Source: DASQPR01 sp963727415 (GTDB lineage Bacteria > Actinomycetota > Actinomycetes > Mycobacteriales > Micromonosporaceae). Taken from it: DNA of 64,000 nt. The stretch spans positions 620,001 through 684,000 of the forward strand of contig CAVSGF010000003.1 of NCBI GenBank assembly GCA_963727415.1, given 5' to 3'. Made by a program: the position numbers and the translations under genes. Below the pieces are notes generated by a model. It did no database searches, was not told where the DNA came from, and saw only the letters and a program-made list of their open reading frames with translations. Below, one piece after another: positions 1-7,151 of the stretch (its first letter is position 1; each line of letters starts with the position of its first letter).

Positions 1-224
1 CCGATGGATTCTCGTGGCGCATCGTCGGCCAGCACACAAAGCTAGCATCACAGACTTATTGGACCTGCCCCTTTGCCGGAATCCGTCCGGCGACCGCCGA
101 CCGCGCCCAGGCAATTCCGAACACACCACGATTAACGGAGCCGGCCGGGACGGCGGCAGGGAAGACGGCGGCCGGGAGGGCTTCGACGGCGCCACGGCCG
201 GCGGCGGCCGCCAGCCGATCTCGT
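1..224. other. Left-edge non-coding stretch
   Basis: No gene is supported here. The open frame crossing it on the plus strand is a shadow of the sigma factor gene on the minus strand, with Arg/Pro/Ala-rich composition and no family signature. The first 60 bases are less GC-rich than the rest. The minus-strand sigma gene ends at 225, and what lies beyond it is outside the window. Confidence 0.5.
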
Positions 225-1457
225 TCAGCCGATGCCGATCTCGTTCAACCGGCGCCGCAAGTACCGGCGCTCAATGTCGGTCGGCGCGAGGTCGAGCGCG
301 GTGCGGTAGGCGGCCGCGGCTTCGCCGGCACGCCCGGCCCGCCGCAACAGATCGGCTCGGGTGGCCGGAAGAAGGTAGTAGCCGGCCAGCGTTCCGTCGG
401 CCTCCAGATCGTCCAGCATCGGCAGCGCCGCGTCCGGACCATCGGCCATGCCGACAGCGACGGCACGGTTCAGATCCACGATCACGCTCGGCGCCACGCG
501 CGCCAGCCGCTGGTACAGCGCGGCGATCTGGGGCCAGTCGGTCGCGGCCGCATCCGGCGCGGTGGCGTGGCAGGCCGCGATCGCCGCCTGAATCTGGTAT
601 GGCCCGGCACGCCCCCGTCGCAGAGCCCGCTCCAGCAACTCGGTTCCCTCGACGATCTGCGCGCCGTCCCAGCGGCTGCGGTCCTGTTCGTCCAGCGTCA
701 GCAAGTCGCCGGCCGAATCCAGCCGGGCCGGACTGCGCGCATCGTGCAACAGCATCAGCGCCAGCATCCCGGCCACCTCCGGCTCGTCCGGCATCAGTTC
801 GGCCAGCACCCGGGCCAGCCGGATCCCCTCGCCGGACAGACGTCGGCGGTTCAGGTCGCCGTACCCGGCGTTGAACAGCAGGTAAAGCACATGCAGTACG
901 GCGGGCAGGCGCTCGGGCAGCAGATGCGCGGGCGGTACCCGAAACGGGATCCCGGCATGGGCGACCTTTTGCTTGGCCCGGAACAGTCGCTGGCCCATGG
1001 TCCGCTCGGTGACCAGGAACGCGCGCGCGATCTCCGCCGTCGACATGCCGGAGAGGCCGCGCAGCGTGAGCGCCACTTGGGCGTCCAGATGCAGCGACGG
1101 GTGGCAGCAGGTGAACATCAACTCCAGGCGCTCGTCGGGGATGTCGCCGTCCGACTCGTACGCCGGTGCCGGTTCCGGTTCCACCGCGACCTCCCGCAGC
1201 TTCCGCGCCTCGGTACGAGCGCGCCGGATCCGGTCGATCGCGCGATTCCGCGCCGTGGTGGTGAGCCAGGCCAGCGGCTGCTCGGGTATTCCAGCCCGGG
1301 GCCACACCTGCAGTGCCCGCGCGAACGCATCCTGCGCGCACTCCTCGGCCAGGTCCCAGTCACCGCCGGCGAACCGGATCATGGTGGCCACGATCCGGCT
1401 CCAGCCGTCGGCGTAGACCCGGCCGATCACGTCGTTGACCGACTCGGTCATCGGCAC
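225..1457 (-). CDS. ECF42-type RNA polymerase sigma factor
   Basis: Extracytoplasmic-function sigma factor of the ECF42 group. It has the sigma-70 region 2 helix (residues about 15-80, with DWDLAEECAQDAF) and region 4 (about 115-165, GLSGMSTAEIARAFLVTERT). The long TPR-like C-terminal extension carries the group hallmark NRAVAVGMADGP near residue 320. ECF42 factors usually lack an anti-sigma factor and direct transcription of DGPF (YCII-like) genes; such a gene lies just upstream and co-directional at 1572, which supports the call. The GTG at 1457 is preferred over ATG at 1451 because GGAAGG sits five bases upstream of it. The gap to the DGPF gene holds a tandem triplication. About 410 residues, the usual family length. 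Confidence 0.9.
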   Translation of the reverse strand: MPMTESVNDVIGRVYADGWSRIVATMIRFAGGDWDLAEECAQDAFARALQVWPRAGIPEQPLAWLTTTARNRAIDRIRRARTEARKLREVAVEPEPAPAYESDGDIPDERLELMFTCCHPSLHLDAQVALTLRGLSGMSTAEIARAFLVTERTMGQRLFRAKQKVAHAGIPFRVPPAHLLPERLPAVLHVLYLLFNAGYGDLNRRRLSGEGIRLARVLAELMPDEPEVAGMLALMLLHDARSPARLDSAGDLLTLDEQDRSRWDGAQIVEGTELLERALRRGRAGPYQIQAAIAACHATAPDAAATDWPQIAALYQRLARVAPSVIVDLNRAVAVGMADGPDAALPMLDDLEADGTLAGYYLLPATRADLLRRAGRAGEAAAAYRTALDLAPTDIERRYLRRRLNEIGIG

Positions 1458-1470
1458 GCTAGCCTTCCTC

Positions 1471-1521
1471 TCCCCCCGTCTTCCTCGTCCCCCCGTCTTC
1501 CTCGTCCCCCCGTCTTCCTCG
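1471..1521 (-). repeat. 17-bp unit, three tandem copies, upstream of the sigma gene
   Basis: Three perfect copies of a 17-base unit (plus strand TCCCCCCGTCTTCCTCG) lie between the DGPF gene and the sigma start. Read on the minus (message) strand each copy holds GAGGAAG followed by a run of six G, so the leader has several Shine-Dalgarno-like segments before the real one at about 1463-1470. The copy number could slip during replication. Confidence 0.85.
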
Positions 1522-1571
1522 CCCCGCCTTCCCTCCAGCCTCGCCTACGGGTCGGCGCGGCGAACCCGGCT

Positions 1572-1913
1572 CTAGCTCTCGTTGTCCGGCCAGAACGGGC
1601 GCAACTCGATCATGCCGCCCCAGGCCATCGGATGCCGGGACGCGACCTCGATGGCCTCGTCCAGATCAGTGCACTCCAGCACATCGAATCCGGCCATCTG
1701 TTCCTTGGTCTCGGCGTACGGCCCATCGGTCAGCAGCACCTCACGATTGCGTACGCGGACCGTGGTCGCGTCGGTAGCGTGCCGGGTCCGGTTGCCCATC
1801 AGGCGGATGCCCCGGCGGTCCATCTCGGTCACCCACTCGTCGACGTCGGGAGTCTGATCATCGTCCGGCGCCTTGAAGTCCGGGTCATAGCAGACGAGCA
1901 TCAGGTACTTCAT
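1572..1913 (-). CDS. YCII/DGPF domain protein
   Basis: A 113-residue protein of the YCII-related (DGPF) family, a ferredoxin-like dimeric alpha-beta fold. It starts MKYLMLVCYD, and the diagnostic DGPYAETKE lies at residues 63-71, followed by GFDVLECTDLDEAIEVA. Function is not established for the family; members are typical partners and targets of ECF42 sigma factors, as found here at 225-1457. The ATG at 1913 overlaps the TGA of the upstream SRPBCC gene by four bases (ATGA), so the two are translationally coupled in one minus-strand transcript that probably continues into the sigma gene. Confidence 0.9.
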   Translation of the reverse strand: MKYLMLVCYDPDFKAPDDDQTPDVDEWVTEMDRRGIRLMGNRTRHATDATTVRVRNREVLLTDGPYAETKEQMAGFDVLECTDLDEAIEVASRHPMAWGGMIELRPFWPDNES

Positions 1914-2413
1914 CGGGCTGCTCCAATCGCGGTCGAAGAGGTGACCATTGCATCGATTGTGACGGTCATGTGGCTGCACAGCGCGGCCAAGCGCCGGTTC
2001 AGGGCACCCGGCGCCAGCCGCTCGCCGGCCCGGGCACCGGTCTCGCCGGGCCCGTGAGTGAACGAGTGACGCACCACCGTCGTCCCAGGCTCGACACCGT
2101 CGGTGAGCTGGTACCGCCAGATGGAACCCACCTGGCCCCGGTCGTCCAGCACCGTCCATTCGAAGGTCTCGGGCCGCGCTGACTCGGTCACCACGCAGGT
2201 GACGGTCGCCAGATCCGCGTCGGCGTAGCGGTTCCGGCCGATGAATCGGGCCCCCGGGTACGGCCCTTGCGCACCGTCGTACCAGGCACCGCCGACGGTC
2301 TCCGGGCTCCACTCGCCGATCCGGGTGATGTCCGTGATCAAGTCCCACATCCGGTCCCTTGGCAGGGCAACGGTACGGGTGACGGCGACCTGCGCACCGG
2401 TCACGGTTTCCAT
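1910..2413 (-). CDS. SRPBCC (START-like) family protein
   Basis: A 167-residue protein with the SRPBCC/polyketide-cyclase pattern: N-terminal VTRTVALPRDRMWDLITDI, then IGEWSPETVGGAW and a central beta-grip strand series ending in FEWTVLD, with a long C-terminal helix. It probably binds a hydrophobic ligand; the ligand is unknown. The open frame extends upstream to 2590, but the ATG at 2413 has AAAGGAG seven bases before it and begins where the family homology begins. It heads the SRPBCC-DGPF-sigma gene set. The upstream part of the open frame contains tandem duplications and is treated as leader DNA. Confidence 0.8.
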   Translation of the reverse strand: METVTGAQVAVTRTVALPRDRMWDLITDITRIGEWSPETVGGAWYDGAQGPYPGARFIGRNRYADADLATVTCVVTESARPETFEWTVLDDRGQVGSIWRYQLTDGVEPGTTVVRHSFTHGPGETGARAGERLAPGALNRRLAALCSHMTVTIDAMVTSSTAIGAAR

Positions 2414-2508
2414 AGCGCTCTCCTTTCGGTTCGTCGTGTACGTGACGAACGTCGTCATGTGAGAGACGAACGATCGGAGTGCTCTACTACCGCACGTTGC
2501 GAGATTTT

Positions 2509-2579
2509 GCGGCCGTCTGGTGGCGGCCGTCTGGTGGCGACGCACGCTGATCAAGCACGTGACGCTGATCAAGTACATG
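2509..2579. repeat. Two adjacent short tandem duplications in the SRPBCC leader
   Basis: A 14-base unit (GCGGCCGTCTGGTG) is perfectly duplicated at 2509-2536. It is followed by an 18-base unit duplicated with two mismatches at 2544-2561 and 2562-2579 (ACGCTGATCAAG followed by CACGTG or TACATG). The second pair contains the palindromes TGATCA and CACGTG. The 250-base region 2414-2661 between the SRPBCC gene and the PAP2 gene has no supported gene; these repeats are its only visible structure and could be operator iterations. Confidence 0.7.
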
Positions 2580-2661
2580 ATCAGGTGCACGAAGTCGTGC
2601 AGTTACCGCCGCGATAGCGCGTCCGGTGCTCAAGATCTCGCACTTGATCAACGAAAGGGCG

Positions 2662-3570
2662 CTACCGGGCTCCCGGCCGACGCGGCACCACCCGGTGCAC
2701 GGTTAGCAAGATCAGCGCCACCATCATGCTCGCCGCCGCCAGGATGCCGGCCGAACTGCCCAGGTAGGCCGCCAGCATCCGGTGTGCGGATACGTCGTGT
2801 TCGAGGGAGAGATGGGCGGCCATCGCCCGGTTCGCGGTGTCATCGGTGACGTTCAGCCCGATGATCGCGGCGCCCAGCGTGATCAGGCCGATCATGGCAA
2901 GCGAGACCCCGGCGATCTTGTGCGACTCCATGTCCACCACACGGTCACCCCGGCGGCGCAGTACCCGCAGGAGGATACCTGCCAGCGCTGCCCATACGCC
3001 CACGATCAGCAGCGCCCCGACCGCGTCGCTGGGCCGGTGCCAGCCCGCCGACATGGTGAAGACCCCGACGAGCGCGGCGTAGAACGTCCCGATCACCGCA
3101 CCGGCTCCCCGTGCCTTCGGCGGCAGCACCAGCACCAGCGCCACCACCACCGACGCGGCTATCGCGGTATGCCCGCTCGGGAACGAGTTTCCGGCCACCG
3201 CCCGCTCCGGGTCGATGCCCAGGTCCGGCCGGTGCAGGTACCGTTTGAGCAGCTCGACCGTGGCGTTCGCCCCGGCGATCAGCACGACCGACGTGACCGC
3301 GAGCGCGACGCGGCGGCGCACCAGCGCGATGAACCCGACCACCACCATCGCGATCACCACGGCCACCACCGATATCGCGTTCAGCACCGCGTTTACCGGC
3401 CCGCCCAGCCGATTCGTACCAAGCTCGTTGCTGGCCAGCGCGATCGTGTCGAGCGCCTGCCCGCGCTCGGTCAGCACAAAGAAGCGGTAGACCGCGACGA
3501 ATGCGATCACTTGGATCGCGGCTATCGTCACCAGTCCTACCGACAGGAGAACCGGGCTGCGTTGACGCAC
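2662..3570 (-). CDS. PAP2-family membrane phosphatase
   Basis: Integral membrane lipid phosphatase-like protein of 302 residues. Hydrophobic segments cover residues about 10-32, 60-85 and 90-108, and more follow the active-site region. PAP2 motifs are seen as KRYLHRPD (motif 1, with shorter spacing than the classic form), GNSFPSGHTA (motif 2, about residue 130) and SAGWHRPSDA (motif 3). Beyond the core there is a linker and two further membrane segments, an extension of about 100 residues. Likely acts on a phosphorylated lipid or isoprenoid in the cytoplasmic membrane; the substrate is unknown. The GTG start at 3570 has no strong ribosome site. Genes on both sides are unrelated. Confidence 0.85.
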   Translation of the reverse strand: MRQRSPVLLSVGLVTIAAIQVIAFVAVYRFFVLTERGQALDTIALASNELGTNRLGGPVNAVLNAISVVAVVIAMVVVGFIALVRRRVALAVTSVVLIAGANATVELLKRYLHRPDLGIDPERAVAGNSFPSGHTAIAASVVVALVLVLPPKARGAGAVIGTFYAALVGVFTMSAGWHRPSDAVGALLIVGVWAALAGILLRVLRRRGDRVVDMESHKIAGVSLAMIGLITLGAAIIGLNVTDDTANRAMAAHLSLEHDVSAHRMLAAYLGSSAGILAAASMMVALILLTVHRVVPRRPGAR

Positions 3571-3602
3571 CGCAACAACCTACGTGGCCCTCGCCACCTG
3601 CG

Positions 3603-4010
3603 CTAGCGGACCCGCGTCAAGGTCACCGCCACGGACTGCCCGGTATTGTGCGGCCCGGCGTACACGCCTTTCAACGGCGGTACGTCGGCGTAGTCGCGAC
3701 CGCGCCCGACAAGCACATGCCGGTTGCCGATCGGGATGCCGTTGGTCGGATCGAATCCGGGCCAATCCCGTCGAACCACTCCACCCAGGCGTGGCTCTGC
3801 CCGGTGACGGCGTCACCGAGTTCGGCGTCCCGGGTCGGCTGCAGATCTCGACACGTACCGCGCGGGCAGTCCGGCCGCCCTCAGCAGTCCCACGCTCAGA
3901 TGCGAGATGTCCTGGCAGACGCCGTCGCACCGGCGCCGGACCTGAACCGCGCAGGTCTGCACTCCGGTGCTGACCGGCACGTACGAAACAGGTCCGCCAT
4001 GGACAGACAC
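3603..4010 (-). pseudogene. Transglutaminase-like protein, C-terminal remnant with frameshifts
   Basis: A decayed transglutaminase-family gene. One frame carries GVCQDISHLSVGLLRAAGLP (about 3850-3940), the catalytic Cys segment. A second frame carries TGQSHAWVEWFDGIG (about 3750-3795), the catalytic His segment. The first frame then resumes with GFDPTNGIPIGNRHVLVGRG and the usual C-terminal DYADVPPLKGVY, ending at the TAG at 3603. Two compensating indels separate the parts; at least one is a lost G in a GGG run near 3755. The N-terminal half, about 150 or more residues, is absent: the frame is closed by a stop just upstream of 4010, and the divergent HIT gene begins there. Truncation plus frameshifts point to a true pseudogene. 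Confidence 0.85.
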
Positions 4011-4057
4011 TACGTTGCGCTTTTTGCGGTTGCGTTACGTCGATAATGTGCTGGCAC

Positions 4058-4567
4058 ATGACATCCCGGCGGGTGCCATTCAACGGCGGCGAGTACGAGC
4101 AACGAGTGATCGGTGGGCGGTGCTTCGTCTGCGCCATGCTCGCGGGCGATCCTGAATACCGGCACCACATCGTGCATTCGGATGGCGATTACATCGCGTT
4201 CTTGTCGAGGTACCCGACGACGCCCGGATACGTTCTGGCCTGCCCGCGCCGCCACGTGTCACACGTATTCCGAGACCTGACTCGCGCCGACTACGACGCC
4301 ATGATGCGATTCGTCCGGTTAGTCGGGAGAGGACTGGAGGTGGCCGTATCGTCGGCCCGTACGTACGTCGCGTCACTGGGCAGCCAGGAAGGCAACTCGC
4401 ACCTGCACTGGCACCTGGTGCCGTGCCCACCCGGGACGCCGTACGAGGAGCAGCAGTTCAGCCTGATGATGACGTCGCGTGGCGTGCTTGAGATACCGGA
4501 TGCCGAGCAGGCCGCGCTGGCGGCTCGCATCGGGGCGGCGATCCGCGCACTGCCACGCGAAGCGTGA
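4058..4567 (+). CDS. HIT-family nucleotide-binding protein
   Basis: Histidine-triad protein of about 169 residues. CFVCAMLAGD near the start resembles the Zn-binding Cys pair of Fhit/HIT proteins, and the catalytic triad SHLHWHLVP lies at about residue 115. Such proteins hydrolyse or transfer nucleoside monophosphates from nucleoside phosphoramidates or dinucleoside polyphosphates. The start is uncertain: ATG at 4046 lies inside a GATAAT box (4042-4047) and has no ribosome site, so ATG at 4058 on a leaderless message is preferred. It is divergent from the transglutaminase remnant. Confidence 0.85.
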   Translation: MTSRRVPFNGGEYEQRVIGGRCFVCAMLAGDPEYRHHIVHSDGDYIAFLSRYPTTPGYVLACPRRHVSHVFRDLTRADYDAMMRFVRLVGRGLEVAVSSARTYVASLGSQEGNSHLHWHLVPCPPGTPYEEQQFSLMMTSRGVLEIPDAEQAALAARIGAAIRALPREA

Positions 4568-4654
4568 GGGTATCCGGGACATCCCCGCGCTGCTCTCTGA
4601 TCTCCGGACGGCGCCGCGTAAGCGCTCGGCCGAGGTGGGAGTCCCGCCAAGCCG

Positions 4655-5686
4655 CTAGCGGCTCTTGAGAATCCCGGTGATCACGTCAATGGCGCGTTCA
4701 ATGTCATGGTCGTCAACGTCGAGATGGGTCGCGACGCGGGCAAGCTGGGCGCCCATCGTCGAGATCCGAACGCCCTCGGCGGCGGTCGCCGCGGCGAACT
4801 CCTTCGCCGAAAACGGGAACGAGGACAGATCGAAGATCACCAAGTTGGTACGGACCCGGCCGGCATCGACGACACCGAACGGTTCGAGAGCCTCGGCGAC
4901 ACGGCGGGCTCGCGCGTGGTCGTCGGCGAGGCGCTCGATGTGATGATCGAGGGCGTACCGCCCGGCCGCGGCCAAGATCCCGACCTGGCGCATACCGCCA
5001 CCCATGCGCTTGCGGATGATGCGCGCCTGTTCGATCTTCTCGGCCGTACCGAGCACCAGCGAGCCGACCGGCGCACCCAGGCCCTTGGACAGGCACACGG
5101 ACATGGTGTCGAACAGTTCGCCATAGGTGCGCAGCGGCACACCGTCGACCACGTGGGCGTGCCAGATCCGGGCGCCGTCACAGTGCAGCGCGATGCCAAA
5201 GGAGTCGGCGACATCGCGCAACCCTCGCAAGGTCGCCAGCGGAATCACCGCGCCACCAGCCCGGTTGTGGGTCTGCTCCACCGCGATGGCCCGGGTCGGC
5301 ACGGTGAACGGTGCCTCTTCGCGAACCATCGAGCGCACCATCTCAACGTCGATGTCACCGCCCACCGCCGGCCAGGTACGCGTCGAGATGCCGCCGTAGG
5401 CGGACGCGGCACCCATCTCATACGTCACCACGTGAGCGTCGGCATCGCAGAGCAGCTCAGCGGCCGGCGGCACGGACAACTGCATGGCGATTTGGTTAGC
5501 CATCGACCCGCTGGGCGTGAACAGCGCCGCCTCGTGGCCGAACATGCCGGCCACGTATTCCTCGAGTTCGTTGACGGTCGGGTCGTCGCTGAACACGTCG
5601 TCGCCGACCTCCGCGGCCGCCATCGCCGCACGCATCGCGGCGCCCGGCTTGGTCACGGTGTCACTACGGAGATCAACGACGGTCAC
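4655..5686 (-). CDS. ltaE: Low-specificity L-threonine aldolase
   Basis: PLP-dependent enzyme cleaving threonine or allo-threonine to glycine and acetaldehyde. The N-terminus VDLRSDTVTKPG and the segment EVGDDVFSDDPTVNELE are family signatures. The Schiff-base lysine is in SVCLSKGLGAPVGS at about residue 200, and PLP contacts include TPSGSMANQIA and HCDGARIWHA. Length of about 343 residues is normal. A TTG at 5698 is possible, but GTG at 5686 has GGGAG five bases upstream and fits the family N-terminus. It lies 30 bases downstream of aroG on the same strand, and the two may be cotranscribed. Confidence 0.92.
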   Translation of the reverse strand: MTVVDLRSDTVTKPGAAMRAAMAAAEVGDDVFSDDPTVNELEEYVAGMFGHEAALFTPSGSMANQIAMQLSVPPAAELLCDADAHVVTYEMGAASAYGGISTRTWPAVGGDIDVEMVRSMVREEAPFTVPTRAIAVEQTHNRAGGAVIPLATLRGLRDVADSFGIALHCDGARIWHAHVVDGVPLRTYGELFDTMSVCLSKGLGAPVGSLVLGTAEKIEQARIIRKRMGGGMRQVGILAAAGRYALDHHIERLADDHARARRVAEALEPFGVVDAGRVRTNLVIFDLSSFPFSAKEFAAATAAEGVRISTMGAQLARVATHLDVDDHDIERAIDVITGILKSR

Positions 5687-5716
5687 GGTGGCTCCCAATC
5701 TGGCTGGTGAAACGGC

Positions 5717-7108
5717 TCAGCCCCGCAGCATCTCGGCGACCAGGAAGGCCAGCTCCAACGACTGCTGCGTGTTCAGGCGCGGGTCGCACGCCGTTTCGTA
5801 GCGGCCGGGCAGGTCGGCGTCCTCGATCGCCTGGGCACCGCCGAGGCACTCGGTGACATCATCTCCGGTCAGCTCGACATGCAGACCACCTGGGTGGGTC
5901 GACAGGTTGCGGTGCACCTCGAAGTAACCGAGGACCTCATCGACGATCCGGTCGAAATGCCGGGTCTTGTAGCCGTTCGACGATTCGTGGGTGTTGCCGT
6001 GCATCGGGTCGCAATGCCAGACCACCTTGTGGCCGGCCGCCGTCACCTTCTCCACGATCGGGGGCAGCACGTCACGTACCTTCTGGTTGCCCATCCGGCT
6101 GATCAGCGTCAGGCGGCCCGGCTCGTTGTCCGGGTTCAGCCGCTCGCACAGCTCGATCGCGGTCTCTGGGGAGGTCTCCGGGCCGAGCTTCACCCCGATC
6201 GGATTCTGGATCCTGGAGATGAAGTCGATGTGCGCGTGGTCGAGTTGCCGGGTCCGCTCGCCAACCCACAGGAAGTGCCCGGACAGGCCGAACGCCTTAC
6301 CGTCGACGATCCGGGTCAGCGCGCGGTCGTACTCCAGGGCCAGGGCCTCGTGCGAGCAGTACAGCGTGACGGTGCGCAGGGCTTCGTCCTCGGTCATGCC
6401 GCACGCTCGGATGAACGCCAGGGCGCGGTCGATCTCCGCGGCCAGGGCCTCGTACCGCTCACCGGCGCGCGAGGTGGTGACGAAGCCTTTGTTCCACTCG
6501 TGCACTCCGTGCAGGTCGCCCATCCCGCCGCCGAGGTAGGCGCGGAGCATGTTCATCGCGCTGGACGCGTTCGCGTACGCCCGGATCATGCGCTGCGGAT
6601 CAGCGACCCGGGCTTCGGGCGTCGCCTCCAGCGAATTGATCATGTCTCCCCGATACGCCGGCAGGCCGAGCACGTCGATCGGGCTGGACCGTGGCTTGGT
6701 GTATTGCCCGGCGACCCGGGCGACCTTGACCACCGGGAGGCTGGCGCCGTAGGTGAGCACCACCGCCATCTGCAGCAGCGTTCGCGCGTTGGCCAGCAGG
6801 TGCGACTCGGTGTTGTCCGCGAACGTCTCGGCGCAGTCACCGCCCTGCAGCAGGAACGCATTGCCCTCGCATACCTGCGCCAGACGCGAGCGCAGTTCGA
6901 GCACTTCGTATGGCGCGACGATCGTCGGGACGGTATTGAGGACGCGGCAGACCTCCTCGACGGCGGCCTTGTCCTGCCAGGGCGGAACCTGCTCCCGGGG
7001 CAGGGTCCGCCACGCGTCGAGTCCGAGCGACTCGATCTCCTCAGAGTCGGTCACCGGGCGTGCGATATCCAGACCCGGGTTGCTGAAACGGTGCCATTCG
7101 CGGCGCAT
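5717..7108 (-). CDS. aroG: Class II 3-deoxy-7-phosphoheptulonate synthase
   Basis: Type II (plant/actinobacterial) DAHP synthase, the first enzyme of the shikimate pathway, condensing phosphoenolpyruvate and erythrose 4-phosphate. Family signatures run the whole length: FLLQGGDCAETF at about 95, VAGQYTKPRSSP, LYCSHEALALEYD, GVKLGPETSP, WHCDPMHGNTH with metal-binding residues near 360, and THPGGLHVELTG near the end. The ATG at 7108 (MRREWHRF) is chosen because the upstream in-frame extension would overlap the next gene. About 463 residues, normal. Its location beside Rv2179c- and plsC-like genes matches mycobacterial gene order. No attenuator is seen upstream. Confidence 0.95.
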   Translation of the reverse strand: MRREWHRFSNPGLDIARPVTDSEEIESLGLDAWRTLPREQVPPWQDKAAVEEVCRVLNTVPTIVAPYEVLELRSRLAQVCEGNAFLLQGGDCAETFADNTESHLLANARTLLQMAVVLTYGASLPVVKVARVAGQYTKPRSSPIDVLGLPAYRGDMINSLEATPEARVADPQRMIRAYANASSAMNMLRAYLGGGMGDLHGVHEWNKGFVTTSRAGERYEALAAEIDRALAFIRACGMTEDEALRTVTLYCSHEALALEYDRALTRIVDGKAFGLSGHFLWVGERTRQLDHAHIDFISRIQNPIGVKLGPETSPETAIELCERLNPDNEPGRLTLISRMGNQKVRDVLPPIVEKVTAAGHKVVWHCDPMHGNTHESSNGYKTRHFDRIVDEVLGYFEVHRNLSTHPGGLHVELTGDDVTECLGGAQAIEDADLPGRYETACDPRLNTQQSLELAFLVAEMLRG

Positions 7109-7151
7109 GGGTCCCAGCGTAAGGGCGGTATTCGCGGAGCCGAATACCGGG

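Noticed and set aside
14..874. Long plus-strand open frame at the left edge
   Set aside because: It lies opposite the ECF42 sigma gene, is Arg/Pro/Ala-rich, has no motif, and its reading is the usual GC-rich antisense shadow.
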